A stretch of DNA of 64,000 bases from positions 62,001 through 126,000 of the forward strand of contig NZ_PXXX01000013.1 in NCBI RefSeq assembly GCF_003367505.1. Direction: 5' to 3'. The notes below the pieces were generated by a model, which was given only the letters and a program-made list of their open reading frames with translations, was not told the origin of the DNA and searched no databases. The DNA comes from Lysinibacillus capsici (lineage in GTDB: Bacteria; Bacillota; Bacilli; Bacillales_A; Planococcaceae). Shown in pieces: positions 57,270 through 64,000 of this stretch. Positions within the stretch are counted from its first letter, which is position 1; the number at the start of each line of letters is the position of its first letter. The translations under genes and the position numbers were made by a program.

Positions 57270-58508
57270 TTGGAACATTGGAAACGTAACACAATACTTT
57301 TTTTAAGTAGTCAAACGATTTCACTTTTTGGCTCTGCTCTTGTGCAATATGCCATTACATGGTATATCACACTTACAACACAATCAGGCAGCATGATGAC
57401 CATCGCGATCATTTGCGGCTTTTTACCAACCTTCTTCTTAGCACCTATTGCTGGTGTCTGGGCAGATCGCTATAACCGTAAATGGCTTATTATTTTAGCA
57501 GATGGAATGATTGCCTTATCTACGCTAATTCTAGCTATTTTATTTTTAATCGGCTATGATGAGCTCTGGCTACTATTTGTTATATCAGCCGTACGCGCAG
57601 TTGGTGCAGGTATTCAAACACCAGCAGTGGGCGCAATTTTGCCACAATTTGTGCCTGAAGAGCATTTAATGAAGGTCAATGGTGCAAATAGTAGTATTCA
57701 AGCCTTCATCATGATTCTTGCACCTATGGCAAGTGGTGCATTATTAACGATGGCTTCTATTGAATCCATTTTCTTTATTGATGTGACAACAGCGGCTATT
57801 GCCATCGCTATCTTCTTATTATTTCTGCATATCCCTGCACATGCAAAAGCTAATCAGCCACAAACAACAGGCTATTTTAGTGATATGAAACAAGGCTTCA
57901 TCTATATTAAAGAGCATGCTTTCTTGAAACAATTATTCTTGTTCTTTGCCTTTTTCATGCTGCTTGCTGCACCTGCTGCCTTTTTAACGCCTTTACAAGT
58001 TACACGAACTTTTGGCAATGATGTATGGCGTTTGACTGCCATCGAAATGGCCTTTGCCATTGGGATGTTAATCGGTGGTATCGCAATCGCAACATGGGGT
58101 GGCTTTAAAAATAAAGTGCATACGATGACATTATCTGCTTTGTTATTTGGTCTTTGTACAATGGCTCTCGGCGTCATCCCTATTTTTTGGTTGTACCTCG
58201 GAATCATGGCCATTACTGGCATAGCCATGCCAATCTTTAATACACCTGCAACGGTGTTATTACAAGAAAAAGTGGAAAGTGACTATATGGGAAGAGTATT
58301 TGGCATTCTTAGTATGATATCTACCTCTATGATGCCTTTAGGAATGCTAATTTTCGGGCCAATAGCTGATATTATTGCTATTGAGTGGCTACTCATCGGT
58401 ACAGGATTATTACTCTTCATCCAAGGATTTTTCCTTCTGGGCAGTAAAGTCTTATTAAAAGCTGGTAAACCTACTGCTGAGCATGTTGACTCGCTAGAAA
58501 AAAAGTGA
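57270..58508 (+). CDS. Mef-like MFS efflux transporter
   Basis: Major facilitator of about 412 residues with twelve helices, resembling macrolide-efflux Mef proteins: SQTISLFGSALVQYAITWYI, loop 2-3 motif GVWADRYNRKWLI, PAVGAILPQFVPEEHL, and late GRVFGILSMISTSMMPLG. An ATG at 57261 abuts AAAGGG, but TTG 57270 is nine bases from it and gives MEHWKRN, close to the start of MefA. Likely exports macrolides or related compounds, under control of the attenuator upstream. No msr(D) partner follows. Confidence 0.85.
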   Translation: MEHWKRNTILFLSSQTISLFGSALVQYAITWYITLTTQSGSMMTIAIICGFLPTFFLAPIAGVWADRYNRKWLIILADGMIALSTLILAILFLIGYDELWLLFVISAVRAVGAGIQTPAVGAILPQFVPEEHLMKVNGANSSIQAFIMILAPMASGALLTMASIESIFFIDVTTAAIAIAIFLLFLHIPAHAKANQPQTTGYFSDMKQGFIYIKEHAFLKQLFLFFAFFMLLAAPAAFLTPLQVTRTFGNDVWRLTAIEMAFAIGMLIGGIAIATWGGFKNKVHTMTLSALLFGLCTMALGVIPIFWLYLGIMAITGIAMPIFNTPATVLLQEKVESDYMGRVFGILSMISTSMMPLGMLIFGPIADIIAIEWLLIGTGLLLFIQGFFLLGSKVLLKAGKPTAEHVDSLEKK

Positions 58509-58902
58509 AGATTTTATTTCAAGAAAATTGTTAATAAAAAAAATAAAAAATAACATTTAAATTTAGCCTATACACAATCTCAAACGAATCTTGACGTTAA
58601 AAAAGCCTTGCTTTATGCAGGGCTTTTTCCATCTTTATTTATGTCTTGGGAATAATTTTTTGTGCTTTAGCATCTTGCTTCCCACAATATCTGAATTATA
58701 ATTATTTAAAATTTAAATGGTCATGAAGATCTCTTCCAATACGCAACAACTTCGGTATCCAAAAAATTTAGATGTTGCCCTTAAAGGAATTTAAAGATAT
58801 GTATTAGGAAATAGGACGCTTAGAATTTATCTGTACATTTTTCACCATAACTTATTAAAATACGGACTTTAATCTAATTGAACTAAAATAAATCTATTAT
58901 CA
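58509..58902. other. Interval after the mef-like gene
   Basis: Holds the mef terminator (58598-58628: AAAAAGCCTTGC / GCAGGGCTTTTT). The remaining roughly 270 bases are AT-rich with no ORF or strong signal. I see no clear terminator next to the dctR stop. Confidence 0.6.
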
Positions 58903-59610
58903 TTAAATATAATAACGATGAATAGGACGTCCTACGTTTCCATATTGTATATCTACTTTTAATAGTTTCTGCTTTTCTAAAAAGTCTAGATAGCGTCTAG
59001 CTGTAACACGTGCTGTACCTATATAAGCTGATACCTCCTCAGCTGATACTGCCTCGCCACTTTTTTTTATATATGCAAGTACCTTATCTAAGGTAGCTCG
59101 ATTAAACCCTTTTGGGAGTTCTTCTATAAGAATGGCATCCATTCCTGTTGTTTCTACTACAATTTGTTCAGGAAGACGCTGTTGCATTAAATGATCGACA
59201 TCATGCTGAGTTAAATCTTGCATGCCGCTTATTTTCCTTCTATAGCTTTGATAATTTTTTAAAGTCTGCTCAATCCGCTCAAACGTAAAGGGCTTCATAA
59301 TATAATCATAGACACCTAAGTGTAATATTCGCTGCACAGTGGGCATATCATTCGCAGCTGTTACAGCAATAACATCAACATGAAGATGCTCTTCTCGTAT
59401 TTTCCCTAACGTAATAATGCCATCCTGCTCTGGCATAAAAATGTCCATAAAGACAAGCTCTGGGGTTAATTGTTTAATTTTTTGAATTCCCTCAATTCCA
59501 TTGCTAGCATAGCCAACTAATGAAAAACCTTTGATTTGTTCAATAAATTGTCTGTTCACTTCTCGTACCATTGGATCATCTTCAATCAATAAGACATTTA
59601 TTACATCCAT
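58903..59610 (-). CDS. dctR: CitB/DcuR-family response regulator (DctR-like)
   Basis: A 235-residue regulator with receiver domain (phospho-Asp in LVFMDIFMPEQDG, about 56; Lys in YIMKPFTFERI) and C-terminal HTH with the family's TARVTARRYLDFL helix. The gene follows the kinase gene with no gap (TAG then ATG). Expected to activate the dicarboxylate symporter on the other side of the kinase. Confidence 0.9.
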   Translation of the reverse strand: MDVINVLLIEDDPMVREVNRQFIEQIKGFSLVGYASNGIEGIQKIKQLTPELVFMDIFMPEQDGIITLGKIREEHLHVDVIAVTAANDMPTVQRILHLGVYDYIMKPFTFERIEQTLKNYQSYRRKISGMQDLTQHDVDHLMQQRLPEQIVVETTGMDAILIEELPKGFNRATLDKVLAYIKKSGEAVSAEEVSAYIGTARVTARRYLDFLEKQKLLKVDIQYGNVGRPIHRYYI

Positions 59611-61212
59611 CTATACTTCTCCTAACTCAAATAAAATTAAGAAACTTGTTCCTTTCATAAATTCACTTGTTACTTCAATATCTCCATTGCCTTTTCTTAC
59701 AATTTCATAGACTAAATGCAAGCCAATGCCTCGATTTTCACTAGCCTTTGACGAAAATCCATTTTCAAACATACGCTCCTGCACCTCTTTGGTCATGCCA
59801 ATACCGTTATCGGTAACTGCAATCGCTAAGACGCCATCATGCTCGTCTACAGAGATGGCTACATATTTATCTTCCTTAGAAAGTACATTTAATGCCTCAA
59901 AAGCATTTTCAATTAAATTGCCAAACAACACAACAAAATCATGATGATCTAATAGAGGTGGAAAGCGTTTAAAATGACTTTTCCGATCAATTTCAACCTC
60001 GATACCCAGTTCTTTTCCATAACTTACTTTACTTAATAACAAACCTGAAATATTTTCATTATGAAAGCGTTCATTTAAAAACTTCGTTAATGAGGCTTCA
60101 TTTTCAGTAGTAACAGTAACATATTCAAGTGCTTGCTTTGTATGTCCCAATTGCAGTAGTCCCGCAATCGTATGAATCTTATTTTTATGCTCATGGGTTT
60201 GTACACGTAATGCTTGAACAAAGGCCTTTACACCTGTTACTTCCTCCGCAAGCTTTTTCACAGCTGTTAAATCTTTAAACATAGCAACTGCACCAACTAG
60301 CTCTCCATTCACAATAATAGGTACACGATTACTTAAGATACTATGATGATTAATGTAAAGCTCTTGATCATAAACAGGTGTTGCTGTTTCAACAATTTCA
60401 GGCAGACGGGTATCAGGCAAAACGTCATAAATCTTTTGTCCAATACAGTCCTCTATTTTCCTAGTAACACCTAAAATATCGGCCGCTTTTTCATTAAAAA
60501 TAGTGATATTCATTTCCTTATCTACCGCTATTATTCCCTCATGCATGGCATTAAAGGTTTCTGTTCTTTCCACATACATTTTTGCAATTTCATGAGGTTC
60601 AAGCCCAAACATTTGTTTTTTTATATGTCGTCCTAGTGTATAGGCACCGAAAATACTGAAAATCAGTGATATAACAATAGTTATCATAATTTCTCGCTCA
60701 TAACTTTGTAACATTTCCAGAAAATCTGGTAATGAATAGCCAACGACTACAATGCCCACTTGTTCCCTTTTATCATTAATAATTGGCACGAAAGCCCGTA
60801 TCATAACACCCGATTCTCCACGTGCCTTTGATACATAATAATGTTCACTAAATGCGGCGTTTAAATCCTGCGACTCACTGCGTTTTCCTATTTCCTTACT
60901 TACTGGGTGTGATAGTTTAATACGCTCCATATTCATTACAACAATATACTCGGCCTTATGAATCACTCTAATGCCATCTACAATTTTATTAATATTTTTT
61001 GCAGATTCTTTTATATTGGCATTTTCCAGATGTACACTAAGCTCTGGTACATTTGATACAGTTCTTGCCACAAGCATTGCTCGCTGTCCAAAATCTTTTT
61101 CCTGTTCAGATAATAGGTTACCGAGTAAAAAAATACCACCTAGTAAAAAGGAGAGTGCAATGATTAAAAATGTCACTAACAGTATTTTGCCGTTCACAGG
61201 CATTTTCATCAT
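59611..61212 (-). CDS. dctS: CitA/DcuS-family sensor histidine kinase (DctS-like)
   Basis: About 533 residues: helix (about 8-30), extracytoplasmic PAS-like C4-dicarboxylate sensor, second helix (about 170-190), cytoplasmic PAS, phospho-His in QTHEHKNKIHTIAGLLQL, and HATPase (N box FGNLIENAFEAL, G boxes VTDNGIGM and NRGIGLHLV). The frame extends to 61287, but AAAGGAAGG is spaced for ATG 61212 (MMKMPVNGK). Divergent from the symporter gene; symbols follow the B. subtilis dctSRP analogy. Confidence 0.88.
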   Translation of the reverse strand: MMKMPVNGKILLVTFLIIALSFLLGGIFLLGNLLSEQEKDFGQRAMLVARTVSNVPELSVHLENANIKESAKNINKIVDGIRVIHKAEYIVVMNMERIKLSHPVSKEIGKRSESQDLNAAFSEHYYVSKARGESGVMIRAFVPIINDKREQVGIVVVGYSLPDFLEMLQSYEREIMITIVISLIFSIFGAYTLGRHIKKQMFGLEPHEIAKMYVERTETFNAMHEGIIAVDKEMNITIFNEKAADILGVTRKIEDCIGQKIYDVLPDTRLPEIVETATPVYDQELYINHHSILSNRVPIIVNGELVGAVAMFKDLTAVKKLAEEVTGVKAFVQALRVQTHEHKNKIHTIAGLLQLGHTKQALEYVTVTTENEASLTKFLNERFHNENISGLLLSKVSYGKELGIEVEIDRKSHFKRFPPLLDHHDFVVLFGNLIENAFEALNVLSKEDKYVAISVDEHDGVLAIAVTDNGIGMTKEVQERMFENGFSSKASENRGIGLHLVYEIVRKGNGDIEVTSEFMKGTSFLILFELGEV

Positions 61213-61607
61213 TAAAAAATTCCTTCCTTTCAAATTTGCATTCTCATAATCAGTGGCACACATATTTAGTTTTAAGATTATCTGCAAAAAAATCTTTTGA
61301 CAACATATTTAATCTATATAAGTAGCAGAAAATATTGAATTTAATGAACAATATTATAAACTGGTAATTTAAAAAGAACTTAATTATCACTCTATGTTTT
61401 TGTATTATAACAATAATTAATTAACTATAGCGTACCATAACAGAAATAGTTATTGATATTACTATATTTATATGTAAATGTAAGTAAATGTACTTAATGA
61501 ACGATATGTTTCTTATTTTCTAAATCTCTTTTTTAAAGAAATATTCGCTATGATACTTTTAGTGAAAGCGATATCAAAGAGAAAATTTAGAAAAGAGGTA
61601 GCAAAAA
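61213..61607. promoter_or_regulatory. dctS/dctP divergent control region
   Basis: Two copies of TTAATGAACRATAT at 61341-61354 and 61494-61507. dctP -10 TATGAT at 61549-61554 with weak -35. Cre-like GTGAAAGCGATATCA at 61562-61576, one mismatch from WTGNAANCGNWNNCW, right at the expected transcript start. The upstream motif copy is centred about 60 bases before that start, a usual activator position. Confidence 0.55.
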
Positions 61608-62870
61608 ATGAAGTTACTGAAAAATTTGACTGTTCAGGTTATAGTGGCTATCATACTTGGGATTATTGTCGGAGCCATTTTCCCCGAGTTCGGTGCCAGC
61701 TTGAAAATCTTAGCAGATCTATTCATCAAATTAATTAAAATGTTAATTGCTCCTATTATTTTCCTAACAGTTGTTATTGGAATCGGCAGTATGGGAGATA
61801 TGAAAAAGGTCGGGAAAATCGGAGGTAAGGCATTGCTTTACTTCGAAATAGTTTCCACAATTGCATTAGCAATCGGAATTGCTGTTGCTTTAATCGTAAG
61901 TCCTGGTACAGGCTTGGATACATCAGGTGCATCTGATGCTGATATTTCGAAATATACAACTGCTGCAGCTGAATCTGAGCAAGGCTTAGGTGCCTTCATT
62001 TCTAGTATTATTCCAGAAAATGTAGTTGGTGCATTGGCAACTGGTCAATTATTACCAGTCCTATTCTCTGCTGTTTTATTTGGCTTAGCAGCTGCCTCAA
62101 TCGGTGCACCCGCAAAACCAGTCATCACATTCTTTGAGCAAGTAGCAGAGATATTCTTCAAGATTGTAAGTATGGTTATGAAAATATCACCAATCGGAGC
62201 TTTTGGTGCAATGGCCTATACAATTGGAAATTTTGGTTTAAAATCTTTAGGTAATCTAGGTTTATTAATGGCTGCCGTATATATAACAATGTTTTTATTT
62301 GTTGTCTTTATTTTAGGTGCCATTGCAAAGTTCTTTGGATTCAACATCTTTAAATTTATCGCTTATATCAAAGATGAGATTTTCTTAGTAATTGGGACTT
62401 CCTCTTCTGAATCAGCTCTGCCATCTATGATGCGTAAGCTTGAGAACTATGGTTGCTCGAAGCAGGTTGTAGGTTTAGTCGTTCCTACCGGGTACTCCTT
62501 CAATCTAGATGGGACTTCCATCTACCTGTCCATGGCTGCATTGTTTATCGCACAAGCATATGGAATGGAACTAACTTGGATTCAAATCATTACACTGCTC
62601 GGAATTTTAATGATTACTTCTAAAGGTGCAGCAGGTGTAACAGGCTCAGGATTTATTACATTAGCAGCAACTTTGGCTGCCTTCCCAATGATACCAGTGG
62701 AAGGAATAGCGCTGTTAATCGGTGTAGATCGCTTTATGTCTGAGGCTCGAGCTGTTACAAATTTAATTGGTAATGGCGTAGCTTGTGTTGTCGTGTCAAA
62801 ATCTGAAAAAGAGTTTGACACAGCTATGGAAGAACGTGCACTTCAGGGAAAGACCACTATATCTTCCTAA
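61608..62870 (+). CDS. dctP: C4-dicarboxylate/cation symporter (DctP/DctA family)
   Basis: DAACS-family carrier of 420 residues, eight helices and two hairpin loops: GTSSSESALPSMMRKLE (HP1), PTGYSFNLDGTSIYLSMAA (helix 7, NLDGT), and GAAGVTGSGFITLAATL (HP2). Imports succinate, fumarate or malate with protons or Na+. AGAGGTAG precedes the ATG. The divergent DctSR genes suggest substrate induction, with a cre-like site for carbon repression. Confidence 0.92.
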   Translation: MKLLKNLTVQVIVAIILGIIVGAIFPEFGASLKILADLFIKLIKMLIAPIIFLTVVIGIGSMGDMKKVGKIGGKALLYFEIVSTIALAIGIAVALIVSPGTGLDTSGASDADISKYTTAAAESEQGLGAFISSIIPENVVGALATGQLLPVLFSAVLFGLAAASIGAPAKPVITFFEQVAEIFFKIVSMVMKISPIGAFGAMAYTIGNFGLKSLGNLGLLMAAVYITMFLFVVFILGAIAKFFGFNIFKFIAYIKDEIFLVIGTSSSESALPSMMRKLENYGCSKQVVGLVVPTGYSFNLDGTSIYLSMAALFIAQAYGMELTWIQIITLLGILMITSKGAAGVTGSGFITLAATLAAFPMIPVEGIALLIGVDRFMSEARAVTNLIGNGVACVVVSKSEKEFDTAMEERALQGKTTISS

Positions 62871-63046
62871 CAAAAATGGTAGAAATGATAGCCATCTCTG
62901 TTTCACTATACTCATTATCATTCGAGTAAAAGCTATGTCCTTATGGATTGACGCTGACAACAAACAATTAGCTTACACTATCACCCAAAATAAAATGTTT
63001 ACACTCTAGTAAAAAAGTGAAAGTTAATAGTAAGAGGTGATAGTGA

Positions 63047-63250
63047 ATGAATGATAAAAAACAGGCAAAAACACGTAATACGAATAACCCTGATGTTTTG
63101 GATACAGATAAAGAAAGCATTTTTGATAAACACGAGGACATGAAAACAGTAGATCCAATACCTGTCGAAGAATTGAATGAAAAAGTGAAAGATGAACAAC
63201 ATAAAACCAAAACTAAGGATTCCTCTGCAACAGATAAGCGCTATCCTTAA
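63047..63250 (+). CDS. Hydrophilic 67-residue protein, unknown
   Basis: Sixty-seven residues, nearly all polar (Lys, Asp, Glu, Thr), with no hydrophobic core; probably disordered. AGAGGTGATAG precedes the ATG and a strong terminator follows, so it is a real single gene. Could be a stress or spore-related small protein; I do not recognise it. Confidence 0.65.
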   Translation: MNDKKQAKTRNTNNPDVLDTDKESIFDKHEDMKTVDPIPVEELNEKVKDEQHKTKTKDSSATDKRYP

Positions 63251-63278
63251 TGTGATCGCTGCAAAAATGAATAAATAT

Positions 63279-63318
63279 AAAAAGTCGACCTAATTCATAA
63301 TTATAGGTCGACTTTTTT
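63279..63318 (+). terminator. Terminator of the 67-residue gene
   Basis: AAAAAGTCGACCTA and TAGGTCGACTTTTTT form a 14-bp stem. Confidence 0.9.
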
Positions 63319-63346
63319 ATATACTATTTGTTAAAGGAGGTAAATC

Positions 63347-63889
63347 ATGAGTAAAATACCAATTATGAAAACGGAAAGGTTACTATTAAGACCAATTACA
63401 CATGGGGATTTAGAAGCAATGTATGACTACTCTTCCAGTAAAAATGTGGCGCGTTATGTGACATGGCAAGCACACACGAGCTTAGAGGATACAAAGGCTT
63501 TTATGGCATTAATTTTTAATGGCTATCAGCAAGGCAATTTGATGTTATGGGGTATTGAATATGCAGGCACAATTATTGGAACGATTGATTTTGTGACGAT
63601 TAATGACACCCATAAATACGCGGAAATTGGCTATGTGCTTTCTGAGGATTTTTGGAATAAGGGGTTCACAACAGAAGCAACAAAAAAACTCATTGACTTC
63701 GGTTTTAATGAATTAGATTTAGTACGTATCCAAGCACGATGCTTTGAAGAAAACATTGGCTCACAAAAGGTTATGGAGAAGTCAGGTATGCAGTTTGAAG
63801 GGTTATTACGGAAAAGTATGCTTGTTAAAGGACAATACCAACATGTAAAAATGTACGCTATCACTGATGATGATTATAGGAACCTCTAG
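63347..63889 (+). CDS. GNAT N-acetyltransferase, RimJ/RimL type
   Basis: A 180-residue acetyl-CoA-dependent acetyltransferase with TERLLLRPITHGDLEAMYDY start, acceptor loop EIGYVLSEDFWNKGFTTEA and the CoA-site region ENIGSQKVMEKSGMQFEG. Homologues modify ribosomal-protein N-termini, amino acids or antibiotics; the target is unknown. AAAGGAGG is perfectly spaced to the ATG. Confidence 0.88.
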   Translation: MSKIPIMKTERLLLRPITHGDLEAMYDYSSSKNVARYVTWQAHTSLEDTKAFMALIFNGYQQGNLMLWGIEYAGTIIGTIDFVTINDTHKYAEIGYVLSEDFWNKGFTTEATKKLIDFGFNELDLVRIQARCFEENIGSQKVMEKSGMQFEGLLRKSMLVKGQYQHVKMYAITDDDYRNL

Positions 63890-63893
63890 AAAA

Positions 63894-63926
63894 TAAAGCC
63901 TTGCTACGATTTGCAAGGCTTTATCA
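63894..63926 (+). terminator. Terminator of the acetyltransferase gene
   Basis: AAAGCCTTGC and GCAAGGCTTT form a 10-bp stem with an eight-base loop. After it, to the window end, I see no gene. Confidence 0.85.
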
Positions 63927-64000
63927 TTACAACCATCTTTCCAAACAGTATATCTTCTTAGCTGTGGCATCTATCCTTACTCGTTTGCCTATCGCAATTG

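Overview
The window is about 64 kb of AT-rich Bacillales chromosome. Gene content and order point to a Lysinibacillus-like member of the Planococcaceae/Caryophanaceae. Evidence for this: strong AAGGAGG-type ribosome sites, frequent TTG/GTG starts, a caa3 oxidase cluster, and long runs collinear with Bacillus subtilis (ctaG-F-E-D-C-B / ctaA / pycA / ftsW / ylaN / ylaI / ylaH / typA / ylaF / suhB / yktB / yktA / speA, then pdhD-C-B-A / def / ykrA / rpoY / rnjA). The genus is inferred from gene style; no rRNA is present. I see no tRNA or rRNA genes, insertion sequence, prophage or CRISPR array.

Layout. 0.1-9 kb: a YtvI-like membrane protein, then the caa3 cytochrome oxidase genes (ctaM, ctaG, ctaF-E-D-C, ctaB) with ctaA divergent. 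9-16 kb: a TetR regulator with a small membrane protein, pyruvate carboxylase, ftsW, ylaN and two conserved small genes. 16-18.5 kb: an SsuABC/ThiXYZ-type ABC importer. 18.7-26.3 kb: ylaH-typA, ylaF, suhB, yktB, yktA, a nitronate monooxygenase-like enzyme and arginine decarboxylase. 26.6-34.4 kb: an accessory carboxylate block with LrgAB, a CitST-type two-component system, the TctCBA tripartite tricarboxylate transporter and an SDR-fold protein. 34.7-39.6 kb: pyruvate dehydrogenase. 40-46.8 kb: deformylase, then a 2-aminoethylphosphonate uptake and degradation operon with a divergent DeoR regulator. 46.9-51 kb: ykrA, an unannotated 23-codon gene, rpoY-rnjA, and a Ser/Arg-rich 59-residue protein translationally coupled to a Hanks-type kinase. 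51-58.5 kb: TetR/RND efflux, a secreted YngK-like hydrolase, and a Mef-like efflux pump behind a leader peptide and attenuator. 58.9-63.9 kb: a DctSR-type two-component system divergent from a C4-dicarboxylate symporter, a hydrophilic small protein and a GNAT acetyltransferase.

Most notable observations. (1) A 13-codon leader peptide with the RLR macrolide-arrest motif and an intrinsic terminator precede the Mef-like pump, which implies macrolide-inducible attenuation. (2) A TAATG-coupled pair joins a 59-residue Ser/Arg-rich protein to a Ser/Thr kinase. (3) A compact stand-alone gene encodes a +9 amphipathic 23-residue peptide, with its own consensus promoter and terminator. (4) One motif, TTWATGAACRAWAT, lies upstream of both carboxylate-transporter promoters, and each promoter also has a CcpA cre-like site. 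(5) An SDR-fold protein lacks the catalytic Ser, Tyr and Lys.

All functions are assigned by reading motifs and synteny; no database search was run.
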